From an uncultured Verrucomicrobiota bacterium (GTDB lineage: Bacteria > Verrucomicrobiota > Verrucomicrobiia > Verrucomicrobiales > Verrucomicrobiaceae): 57,134 nucleotides of DNA. Below the pieces are notes generated by a model. The model did no database searches and had not been told where the DNA came from. It saw only the letters and a list, made by a program, of their open reading frames with translations. Where the stretch lies: assembly GCA_903848465.1 (NCBI GenBank), contig CAINGK010000227.1, forward strand, positions 1 to 57,134, read 5' to 3'. The translations under genes and the position numbers were made by a program. This document shows positions 51,469-57,134 of this stretch, in pieces (within the stretch, counting starts at the first letter, position 1; every line of letters begins with the position of its first letter).

Positions 51469-51604
51469 GGTGTGGCGCGCGATAACGGGTTCAAATGGCG
51501 AAGATTGCTTTTTCCAGGATGGCCTGAGGGACAAACTTGAGATTCGCAGTGCTCATGGTACTTGATGGAAGGCGAACAAGGCATTCGCGTTCCTAGTTGA
51601 GTCA

Positions 51605-53032
51605 TCAACCGACGCTTCCTTCCATTTCGAGATCAATGAGGCGCTTCAATTCCACGCTGTATTCCATGGGGAATTCTTTGGCGAGGTCATTGATGAAGCC
51701 GTTCACGCTCAGGCTCATGGCCTCAGCCTCACTCAGTCCGCGCTGCATGAGATAGAAAATCTGGTCCGCGCTGACCTGACTCACGCTCGCCTCGTGCTGC
51801 GTGGAGTGCTGATTGCCACGGACGCTGATGGCGGGGTAGGTGTCCGTGTGGCTGTTGCTGTTGATGAGCAACGCATCGCACTCGGTGTTGTTCTTGCAGC
51901 CCTTGAGGTGCTTCGGAATGTGAACCAGACCGCGATACGTGCTGCGGCCCTGGCCGATGGAGATGGATTTGGAAATGACGTTGCTCGTGGTATCATCCGC
52001 TGCGTGGACCATCTTAGCACCGGTGTCCTGATGCTGGCCGCTGTTCGCTAGGGCGATGCTGATGACCTCACCACGCGCACGCTTGCCCTTCATGATGACC
52101 CCTGGGTACTTCATGGTCAGGCGGCTGCCGATGTTGCAGTCGATCCATTTCACCACAGCGTCCTCATGCGCGATGCCGCGCTTGGTCACGAGATTGAAGA
52201 CATTGCTGCTCCAGTTTTGCACGGTCACATACTGAATCTTCGCGCCTTTCATGGCGACAAGCTCCACCACCGCACTGTGCAGCGTGGCAGTCTCAAACTT
52301 CGGTGCGGTGCAGCCTTCCATGTACATCACTTCCGCGCCTTCGTCCGCGATGATGAGTGTGCGCTCAAACTGGCCGAACTGCTCGCTGTTGATGCGGAAG
52401 TAAGCCTGCAGCGGGTGCTTCACTTTCACGCCGGGTGGCACATAGATGAACGAGCCGCCGGAGAACACGGCGCTGTTGAGCGCGGAGAATTTGTTGTCCC
52501 CGGTGGGGATGACCTTGCCAAACCACTTCCGAAAGATTTCAGGGTGGTTGTGCAAGCCTTCGGTGCTGTTGACGAAGATGACGCCCTGCTCTGCGACGGC
52601 GGCCTTGATGTTTGAGTAGGCGGCTTCGGAGTCATACTGTGCTTCGACACCCGCGAGGAATTTGCGTTCCTGCTCGGGGATACCGAGACGATCAAAGGTC
52701 TTCTTCACATCATCCGGGACGTCGTCCCAGGAGCGCTTCGGTTTCTGGCCGTCGCTGAGGTAATAGCGGAACTCGTCGAACTTGATGTTCTCCAGATCCT
52801 TCGTGGCCCAATGCGTGGGCATCGGCTTGTCCTGGAAGATCTTGAGCGCCTTGTGGCGAAACTCGCGAATCCAATCAGGGTCGTTTTTGACGTCGGCGAT
52901 GAAATCGACGGTCTTCTCCGTGATGCCAAAACCGGAGTCGAACTTGTTGCGTTCAGGGAAAGTGAAATTTCCCGTGTTATCGACCTTGATGTCGGAGATG
53001 TCTGTATCGACGGGTTCTGGGGCAGTGACCAT
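51605..53032 (-). CDS. sufB: Fe-S cluster assembly protein SufB
   Basis: Core scaffold of the SufBC2D complex. Typical SufB features: SGFGITEKTVDFIADVKNDPDWIREFRHKALKIF, then YVPPGVKVKHPLQAYFRINSEQFGQFERTLIIADEGAEVMYMEGCTAP, the beta-helix stretch YVTVQNWSSNVFNLVTKRGIAHEDAVVKWIDCNIGS, and the C-terminal SQVSADQIFYLMQRGLSEAEAMSLSVNGFI. It is 475 residues, as expected. It follows the YcxB-like gene by 27 bp and is followed by the unknown gene and sufD. The leader before its ATG reads CATCATTCCC and has no Shine-Dalgarno sequence. Confidence 0.97.
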   Translation of the reverse strand: MVTAPEPVDTDISDIKVDNTGNFTFPERNKFDSGFGITEKTVDFIADVKNDPDWIREFRHKALKIFQDKPMPTHWATKDLENIKFDEFRYYLSDGQKPKRSWDDVPDDVKKTFDRLGIPEQERKFLAGVEAQYDSEAAYSNIKAAVAEQGVIFVNSTEGLHNHPEIFRKWFGKVIPTGDNKFSALNSAVFSGGSFIYVPPGVKVKHPLQAYFRINSEQFGQFERTLIIADEGAEVMYMEGCTAPKFETATLHSAVVELVAMKGAKIQYVTVQNWSSNVFNLVTKRGIAHEDAVVKWIDCNIGSRLTMKYPGVIMKGKRARGEVISIALANSGQHQDTGAKMVHAADDTTSNVISKSISIGQGRSTYRGLVHIPKHLKGCKNNTECDALLINSNSHTDTYPAISVRGNQHSTQHEASVSQVSADQIFYLMQRGLSEAEAMSLSVNGFINDLAKEFPMEYSVELKRLIDLEMEGSVG

Positions 53033-53059
53033 GGGAATGATGGATGGATGATTGATGAC

Positions 53060-53587
53060 TTAACCGATGCACGAATGCTTGGTTTTGACAGCGGCGAGGC
53101 TGAGAAAACGCGTGTAGCAGGAGTCGGTGGTGAAGGCTTGTTTTGGGAGCCAGTTGAAGATGTTTTTCTGGAGATAGACGAGGGTGCCGACCGGGGTGGA
53201 GACGGTTTCGGCTACAAAGGTCCAGGGGAGGGTCATTTCTGCCTCGCCAGCTTTGCTACGCAGGCCGGTGTCTGTGATCCACCAGTCCATCTGCAGGCCG
53301 TGAGCGGGCAACTTGGTGATCTGGCGGCGGCAGATGAAACTTAGCAGCCACTTGGCAAACCAGTAGAGAACGACAGCGGTAGCGGTGTTTGCCAAAGTGA
53401 GGTTGATGACGAGGGCGCGCTTGTCCTCCCCGGGCTCTGCATTCACGAAGGCATTGAAGGTGAATGCGCTGACAAAGAGGACCAAAGCCGCCCACTTCCA
53501 GCGGAAAAGCCGCTGGTAGTGCCACTTAAACGCAGGGGTGAAGACCTCTGGCGTGATGGTGTAGGAAGCTGTAATCTCCTCGCTCAT
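53060..53587 (-). CDS. YcxB-like membrane protein between sufC and sufB
   Basis: Small membrane protein (175 residues) with a YcxB-like layout: an N-terminal beta region (ITASYTITPEVFTPAFKWHY), two hydrophobic segments (about 32-48, AALVLFVSAFTFNAFV, and about 62-85, NLTLANTATAVVLYWFAKWLLSFI), and a C-terminal beta domain (MDWWITDTGLRSKAGEAEMTLPWTFVAETVSTPVGTLVYLQKNIFNWLPKQAF) with the L-P-W and W-L-P turns characteristic of the YcxB C-terminal domain. Function is unknown in the family. It begins 8 bp after the sufC stop and ends 27 bp before sufB, so it is part of the suf transcript, which is unusual for these operons. Confidence 0.75.
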   Translation of the reverse strand: MSEEITASYTITPEVFTPAFKWHYQRLFRWKWAALVLFVSAFTFNAFVNAEPGEDKRALVINLTLANTATAVVLYWFAKWLLSFICRRQITKLPAHGLQMDWWITDTGLRSKAGEAEMTLPWTFVAETVSTPVGTLVYLQKNIFNWLPKQAFTTDSCYTRFLSLAAVKTKHSCIG

Positions 53588-53595
53588 TGATTCAG

Positions 53596-54354
53596 TTATG
53601 CCGCAGCGGCCAGTGACTCATCCGTCACCCAGTCATAGCCACGTTCTTCGAGCTCCAGCGAGAGCTCCTTGCCGCCGGTCTTCACGATGCGGCCGTCTTT
53701 GAGGACGTGAACGATGTCTGGCTGGATGTAGTTCAACAGGCGCTGGTAGTGGGTGATGACGAGGAAGCCGCGATTCTCACTGCGCATGGCGTTCACGCCA
53801 CGGGAGACAATTTTGAGGGCGTCGATGTCGAGGCCGGAGTCGGTTTCATCGAGAATGGCATACTTCGGCTCCAGCATCATGAGCTGGAGGATCTCATTGC
53901 GCTTCTTCTCGCCGCCGGAGAAGCCTTCATTGACGCTGCGGCTGGTGAAGCTGCGGTCCATTTCAAGGGCATCCATGCGGGAGTAGAGCTGCTTGTAGAA
54001 CTTCACCGCGTCGATGTCCTCGCCCTTTGGCAGGCGGGCCTTCAGCGCGGCGCGGAGGAAATTGGCATTGCTCACGCCAGGGATTTCATGCGGGTATTGA
54101 AAGGCCAGGAAGAGACCAGCGCGGCTGCGGGCATCCACCGCCATGTCGAGGATGTTTTCGCCATCCAGCAGGACTTCGCCGCTGGTCACTTCATAGTCAT
54201 CATGGCCACAGAGCACTTTGCTGAGCGTGCTCTTGCCGGAGCCGTTCGGGCCCATGATGGCATGGACTTCACCGGGGTTGATCGTGAGGTTCAGGCCTTT
54301 GAGGATTTCGCGGCCGGGGATCTGGGCGTGGAGTGCTTTAATTTCGAGGGACAT
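53596..54354 (-). CDS. sufC: Fe-S assembly ATPase SufC
   Basis: ABC-type ATPase of the SufBC2D complex. Walker A (GPNGSGKSTLSKVLCG, about residues 35-50), the ABC signature (GFSGGEKKRNEILQ, about 144-157) and Walker B (YAILDETDSGLDIDAL) are intact, and the switch His is in LVITHYQRLL. The DETDSGLD variant of Walker B with Ser-Gly after the acidic residues is the SufC hallmark. Length of 252 residues is normal. It lies downstream of the PerR-like regulator gene with a 45-bp spacer carrying the shared suf leader element. Confidence 0.97.
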   Translation of the reverse strand: MSLEIKALHAQIPGREILKGLNLTINPGEVHAIMGPNGSGKSTLSKVLCGHDDYEVTSGEVLLDGENILDMAVDARSRAGLFLAFQYPHEIPGVSNANFLRAALKARLPKGEDIDAVKFYKQLYSRMDALEMDRSFTSRSVNEGFSGGEKKRNEILQLMMLEPKYAILDETDSGLDIDALKIVSRGVNAMRSENRGFLVITHYQRLLNYIQPDIVHVLKDGRIVKTGGKELSLELEERGYDWVTDESLAAAA

Positions 54355-54399
54355 GTGGGGAAAGTGACGAGTGAGGAATTCAGAATGACGAATGGCTGG
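54355..54399 (-). promoter_or_regulatory. sufC leader with repeat shared with sufD
   Basis: 45-bp spacer between the regulator gene and sufC, containing GAATTCAGAATGA at 54376-54388. The flanks (GTGGGGAAAGTGACGA next to the start) are also close to the sufD leader. The element could be an operator or an intergenic repeat. Confidence 0.35.
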
Positions 54400-54852
54400 C
54401 TACTTGGCCGCGCACTTGGAGCAGGTGCCGTGGATGGCGAGGTCCGTGCGGGCGATCTTGGTGCCCGCAGGCAGGTTCCAGAACTTCGCAGGGTCGAAAT
54501 CGGTCGTGGGATGCGCGTCGATCACCTTGCCGCAGGTCTCGCAGTGGAAATGGATGTGCTCATGCAGGTTCGCGCAGTAGCGGGACTGGCCGCGCTCCAG
54601 GTGTACCAGCTTGATCAGGCCGTTGGTGGTCAGGTGCTCCAGGCAGTTATAGACCGTCGCCAGAGACATGCCGGGGCTGCGGCTTTTCACCCGGTCCAGG
54701 ATGTCGTAGGCCGTGGGGTGGTCCGTCGAGGAGGCGAGCACTTCGAAGACCTCACGCCGGTGCGGCGTCAGGCGGACGTCCGAACCCAGCACCGCAAGGC
54801 GGCAGTCCAGACCGGAGGGTTTGGCAGGAGTGCGTGAAGGGGAAGGGGGCAT
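54400..54852 (-). CDS. Fur/PerR-family metalloregulator
   Basis: Dimeric metal-dependent repressor that heads the suf operon. The winged-helix DNA-binding half (LTPHRREVFEVLASSTDHPTAYDIL...SLATVYNCLEHL, about 28-73) is followed by the dimerisation half with two structural Zn pairs, C104-E-T-C107 and C144-S-K-C147. With a constant offset of eight from B. subtilis PerR, the regulatory ligands are H45 (H37), C93 (D85), H99 (H91), H101 (H93) and D112 (D104). Four of five are kept, but the fifth, Asp85 in PerR, is Cys here. A perfect 7-1-7 operator begins 13 bp upstream of its start. It is 150 residues. Control of suf genes by peroxide or iron is inferred. Confidence 0.88.
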   Translation of the reverse strand: MPPSPSRTPAKPSGLDCRLAVLGSDVRLTPHRREVFEVLASSTDHPTAYDILDRVKSRSPGMSLATVYNCLEHLTTNGLIKLVHLERGQSRYCANLHEHIHFHCETCGKVIDAHPTTDFDPAKFWNLPAGTKIARTDLAIHGTCSKCAAK

Positions 54853-54859
54853 GACGACT

Positions 54860-54880
54860 TTAGAATTAGAATGATTCTAA
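54860..54880. promoter_or_regulatory. PerR/Fur-type 7-1-7 operator
   Basis: TTAGAAT (54866-54872), G, ATTCTAA (54874-54880): a perfect 7-1-7 inverted repeat, the form of PerR/Fur boxes (PerR consensus TTATAAT-N-ATTATAA). A further half-site TTAGAAT overlaps at 54860-54866. It lies between the divergent regulator gene and the cupin gene, 8-28 bp upstream of the regulator start, so it fits autorepression and possibly control of both sides. Confidence 0.75.
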
Positions 54881-54984
54881 CTGCATTGGTAACGCCCGAT
54901 TGGCAAGCAGGGATGCCGCTTTTCCCCAAAATTCTTTGCTCCAAATCATGCCAAAACGCCCTCCGCGTGCTACAACCTACCCAC

Positions 54985-55461
54985 ATGACCCGCACCCAAG
55001 CCGAAAACATCCCCTGGACCCAGCAAAACTCCCCTCAGGGCAAGTATGTCCTGGCTCGCCGCTCACTCTCACTCGCCGCCGGCGGGCAGAAGGACATCGG
55101 CACCTGGGGTGGTGGGCACCCCTTCGACCTGGAAATTCAGCGTATCCCCCCCGGAAAGATCAATTTTCCCTTCCATGAACACACCGCACAGTGGGAGGCC
55201 TACTACATCCTCAGCGGCAGCGGCCAGATTCGAACCCCCAAGGGCCAGGATGAAATCAAGGCGGGCGACTACCTCGTCTTTCCTCCCGGAGAAGCCCATC
55301 AAATGATGAACACGGGCTCCGGAGACCTCACCTTTTTCGTCATCGCCGACCAACCGCAGGCCGACGTGATCCACTACCCAGACTCCGGCAAATGGATGAC
55401 CAAGCCCCACCGCAAAGCCTTCGAGATGCAGGAAGTCGATTACTTCAAAGGCGAGGAGTAG
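54985..55461 (+). CDS. Cupin-domain protein
   Basis: Single-domain cupin of 158 residues from the ATG at 54985; the frame extends upstream into the operator region. The double-stranded beta-helix motifs are present: motif 1-like PGKINFPFHEHTAQWEAYYILSGSGQIR (with His-x-His and a Glu) and motif 2-like AGDYLVFPPGEAHQMMNTGSGDLTFFVI (with His). It is therefore likely to bind a metal. The substrate is unknown; such small cupins include isomerases, dioxygenases and sensors. It is divergent from the PerR-like regulator, and the 7-1-7 operator lies between them, so it may be a member of the same regulon. Confidence 0.8.
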   Translation: MTRTQAENIPWTQQNSPQGKYVLARRSLSLAAGGQKDIGTWGGGHPFDLEIQRIPPGKINFPFHEHTAQWEAYYILSGSGQIRTPKGQDEIKAGDYLVFPPGEAHQMMNTGSGDLTFFVIADQPQADVIHYPDSGKWMTKPHRKAFEMQEVDYFKGEE

Positions 55462-55593
55462 GCCAATCCCTGCACAAGCATTGAGCCTAGAACCGGAGAT
55501 GGCGACCTACTGAATAAACGAAACCAACGGAAAATCAGAACAAACCACATTCCCACTGCCTCACCTTTTGAGTGACCGATGAGGAATGCTCCT

Positions 55594-55620
55594 TTCCGAG
55601 TATTCCGCGTGTTCCGTAGG
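55594..55620. repeat. 9-bp tandem repeat, TTCCG-type
   Basis: Three consecutive 9-bp units, TTCCGAGTA, TTCCGCGTG and TTCCGTAGG. The conserved core TTCCG recurs every nine bases. Confidence 0.7.
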
Positions 55621-55631
55621 CCATCCATTCC

Positions 55632-55763
55632 AGGGTTTACGCATGAACAGCAGCAAAACATCGGGCTGTCATGGAATACGGTGTCCTTTAGGTCACTTCC
55701 GTCCTTTTTGTCCTTCAGACAGGACACTGCGCTTTCGTTGGTCGCCTCATGCGTAAGCCCTGC
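55632..55763. repeat. 132-bp element with 16-bp inverted arms
   Basis: CAGGGTTTACGCATGA (55632-55647) and, on the opposite strand, CAGGGCTTACGCATGA (55748-55763) match at 15 of 16 positions, as terminal inverted repeats would. The interior holds a 9-bp repeat array and inner inverted GTGTCC (55681-55686) and GGACAC (55722-55727). Size and form are those of a small non-coding mobile or REP-cluster element. Confidence 0.6.
55683..55718. repeat. 9-bp tandem repeat, GTCCTT-type
   Basis: Four consecutive 9-bp units: GTCCTTTAG, GTCACTTCC, GTCCTTTTT and GTCCTTCAG, nested within the inverted-arm element. Confidence 0.7.
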
Positions 55764-55821
55764 ATCCATTCCCGTTTTCAGGTTGCGATGTTAAGTTCGC
55801 CAAACACTGGCATGCTGAGTC

Positions 55822-56250
55822 ATGAAACGACTTCTGCTCCCCGCCTGCCTCATCCTCATGGCCTCATGCTCCCCGCCAGTCTGGGGAGACAAATCGGCAC
55901 CCCACAGCGCCGAATCTGGCCAATGGGGACCCGCCCTCACCGTGCTCGAGCATCAATGCGTCCACTGCCACGGCGACAACCGGCTCTCCACCATGCCGCC
56001 CATCAACGACACGCACGCGCTTTCCAAGCTCATCGGCTCCCATTGGATTGTGCCTGGCCAGCCCCAGACCAGCCGCTTCTACCAGGTCGTCACCTTTCCC
56101 GATCAAATCCCCGGAGCCATGCCCCCCAGCGGCCATGCCATCTCCAAGAAGGAAGTCCAAACCCTCCACGACTGGATCAAAGCCGGAGCCCAACTGCCCG
56201 CGCAGAATATGAAACTCATTCCCGTGGGGCCGTTGCCGCGCTCCATCTGA
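55822..56250 (+). CDS. Small cytochrome c lipoprotein
   Basis: Exported monohaem cytochrome c-like protein (142 residues). The signal peptide MKRLLLPACLILMASC ends in a lipobox-like Cys-16, so it is probably lipid-anchored. One haem-binding site is present, C46-V-H-C49-H50 (followed by GDN), and a Met for the sixth ligand is likely in IPGAMPPSGH. The region DWIKAGAQLP is typical of Planctomycete/Verrucomicrobium-type cytochrome domains that precede DUF1549/DUF1553 proteins, here as a standalone unit. It is preceded by the repeat-rich gap and followed by a transposase gene in the opposite direction. The redox partner is unknown. Confidence 0.82.
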   Translation: MKRLLLPACLILMASCSPPVWGDKSAPHSAESGQWGPALTVLEHQCVHCHGDNRLSTMPPINDTHALSKLIGSHWIVPGQPQTSRFYQVVTFPDQIPGAMPPSGHAISKKEVQTLHDWIKAGAQLPAQNMKLIPVGPLPRSI

Positions 56251-56437
56251 ACGGTACTTTGGGTTTGTCTCGTCCATGCGCCAGTTCGCGCAGCAGGTCG
56301 AGCTTCGCTTCTAGGCTCAAGGGTATGGTCCGCGAGAATCCAACGAGACAATGCTGGCGGTTCAATGCCGCAGGAATTTTTTGGGAGTCTGGGTTTGTAC
56401 CCAGTTATGGAACGTTTATTTCCCACCTTGGACCGAT
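56251..56437. other. Gap before RAYT gene with CTGGGT/ACCCAG hairpin
   Basis: 187 bp between the convergent cytochrome and transposase genes. The perfect 6-4-6 inverted repeat CTGGGT (56389-56394) TTGT ACCCAG (56399-56404) is the main structure. It could be the shared terminator or a structure linked to the element. No open frame is convincing. Confidence 0.4.
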
Positions 56438-57134
56438 TCACTCCAGCGGTCTCAGCCGTAGATGGCGCAGCGTGTAAAACGGCGCGTCCGATTCCGTCAT
56501 GCGTCTGGCTCCATCCTTTCGCTTCGGTCCAAACCGCTCCCGCTGTGCCTCGAAGATGCCTTCTACAAACGCCTTGCTGCCCAGCACCACGCCATCGGTG
56601 AAGTAGCGCACACGCAGTCGCACCAGCTCCGCCGGGCTGAGCTTGCCTTTCTCCGCCAGCACCGCGCGGGCTGATTCGGTGGTGACACCACGAGATACCA
56701 CTTTCTCATTCTGAGCATCCTTCACCTCGCGGCCCTCGGCATGCAGCAGGCAGCGGTACGCCTCAGCAGCCCCCGCGCTTTTCCAGCCGTCCACCGGTTT
56801 GCCCATTGCTTTGCACAGACCGCGCTGCGCCCGGCGGCTGCCGCCCAGGGCCTCCGCATAACCGCACCAGCGGTAATCTTTCGGGTCCTTGACCAATCCA
56901 GCGCGCACGGGATTAAGATCAATGTACGCCGCCATCGTAAGCAACGGCTCGCCTTGGCCTTCCACCAGCACGCTCTTGAAGCGATCCATCCACAGCGTGC
57001 CACGGCGTCCGCGCCGCTTGTTGAACCAGCGGCTGAAGCGTTCTTTCACCTCTTTGACGAACAGAGACAGATCGCAGAAGCGTTTCTTGAGCGCCGCGAC
57101 TCGCTCCTCCGCCAGCACCACCATGCCGCGTGCG
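56438..57134 (-). CDS. REP-associated tyrosine transposase (RAYT-like), partial
   Basis: C-terminal part of an IS200/Y1-type transposase; its frame is open to the right window edge, so the N-terminal HUH part is cut off. The family stretch LSLFVKEVKERFSRWFNKRRGRRGTLWMDRFKSVLVE and AAYIDLNPVRAGLVKDPKDYRWCGYAEALGG are characteristic of RAYT proteins, which nick DNA at REP sequences. The downstream helical region (about 130-228) with LVRLRVRYFTDGVVLGSKAFVEGIF matches the longer RAYT subgroup. It may be domesticated and not flanked by its own insertion-sequence ends. In-window REP candidates (8919 and 42666) could be its targets. Confidence 0.85.
   Translation of the reverse strand, partial: ARGMVVLAEERVAALKKRFCDLSLFVKEVKERFSRWFNKRRGRRGTLWMDRFKSVLVEGQGEPLLTMAAYIDLNPVRAGLVKDPKDYRWCGYAEALGGSRRAQRGLCKAMGKPVDGWKSAGAAEAYRCLLHAEGREVKDAQNEKVVSRGVTTESARAVLAEKGKLSPAELVRLRVRYFTDGVVLGSKAFVEGIFEAQRERFGPKRKDGARRMTESDAPFYTLRHLRLRPLE

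Larger units (their letters stand above)
55462..55821. other. Repeat-rich 360-bp intergenic region
   Basis: No gene is supported here. From 55594 it contains two arrays of 9-bp tandem units and a pair of inverted 16-bp arms (listed separately). The first 120 bp after the cupin stop shows nothing distinct. Open frames through it encode iterated Asn-Thr-Arg and Lys-Asp-rich peptides that only reflect the repeats. Confidence 0.6.

Noticed and set aside
51088..51540. 150-codon plus-strand frame opposite the unknown suf-operon gene
   Set aside because: The minus-strand frame has the M-G-M-F-D family opening and lies in the operon direction; the plus frame has no support.
55594..55718. CRISPR array
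   Set aside because: The units are only 9 bp and directly adjacent, with no spacers and no cas genes in the window.
55440..55769. Minus-strand open frame of 109 codons with iterated Asn-Thr-Arg and Lys-Asp
   Set aside because: The translation simply repeats the 9-bp DNA units; no signal, start context or homologous domain.
55749..56477. 242-codon plus-strand frame overlapping the cytochrome c gene
   Set aside because: The alternative frame at 55822-56250 has a signal peptide and CxxCH motif; this one is Pro/Arg/His-rich shadow.

Overview
The window reads as a chromosomal segment of a Verrucomicrobiota bacterium, most like the Prosthecobacter/Verrucomicrobium group. This is inferred from GC-rich coding sequence, two DUF1501 proteins, a DUF1080 protein, a giant 'membrane-bound dehydrogenase plus haem domain' protein of the type known from Planctomycetes and Verrucomicrobia, a Gram-negative envelope set (BamA, OmpH/Skp, LpxD, RND pump) and division genes ftsQ-ftsA-ftsZ. 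No rRNA, tRNA or CRISPR array was seen.

Layout. 1-0.6 kb: a DUF2846-type lipoprotein. 0.65-4.6 kb (minus): ftsQ-ftsA-ftsZ; the FtsZ has a long Ala/Pro-rich linker and an altered T7 loop. 4.8-12.25 kb (minus): a secreted catabolic or surface cluster of a 1628-residue ceramidase-like/LamG/propeller/HEAT/cytochrome fusion, a Tat-exported DUF1501 protein and a DUF1080 protein. 12.3-14.7 kb: divergent hisS and recF. 14.95-21.4 kb (plus): the rod-shape operon mreB-mreC-mreD-mrdA with rng. 21.5-29.9 kb (minus): a coiled-coil/TPR protein, a methyltransferase, trpB, and lpxD-ompH-bamA (transcribed bamA first). 30.2-35.9 kb (plus): an EamA transporter, an AddA/RecB-type helicase-nuclease, and an ECF sigma/anti-sigma pair. 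35.9-41.7 kb (minus): a complete RND efflux operon (adaptor, pump, outer-membrane factor) with a divergent LysR regulator. 42.8-44.9 kb (plus): pgk-tpiA, separated by an inverted decamer repeat. 45.0-47.0 kb (minus): a second DUF1501 protein and a TPMT-like methyltransferase. 47.1-49.4 kb (plus): DUF1802 protein, alanine racemase, DEDDh exonuclease. 49.5-54.9 kb (minus): a Fur/PerR-family regulator followed by sufC, a YcxB-like membrane protein, sufB, an unknown gene and sufD. 55.0-57.1 kb: a cupin, repeat-rich intergenic DNA, a small cytochrome c lipoprotein and a RAYT-type transposase cut by the window edge.

How it fits together. Most of the window is core growth machinery: division (FtsQAZ), elongation (MreBCD-PBP2), outer-membrane assembly (BamA/OmpH/LpxD), peptidoglycan precursor supply (Alr), glycolysis (Pgk/Tpi) and Fe-S assembly (Suf). 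The suf genes sit behind a PerR-like regulator whose own start is preceded by a perfect 7-1-7 operator, so peroxide or iron control of Fe-S assembly is a reasonable inference. The accessory signals are repeat elements: a GTAG-led REP-like palindrome inserted in frame in the giant gene, 9- and 10-bp iterated repeats in three intergenic places, and a RAYT-type transposase that could mobilise REP-like sequences. Many genes lack a Shine-Dalgarno sequence and have C-rich leaders instead.
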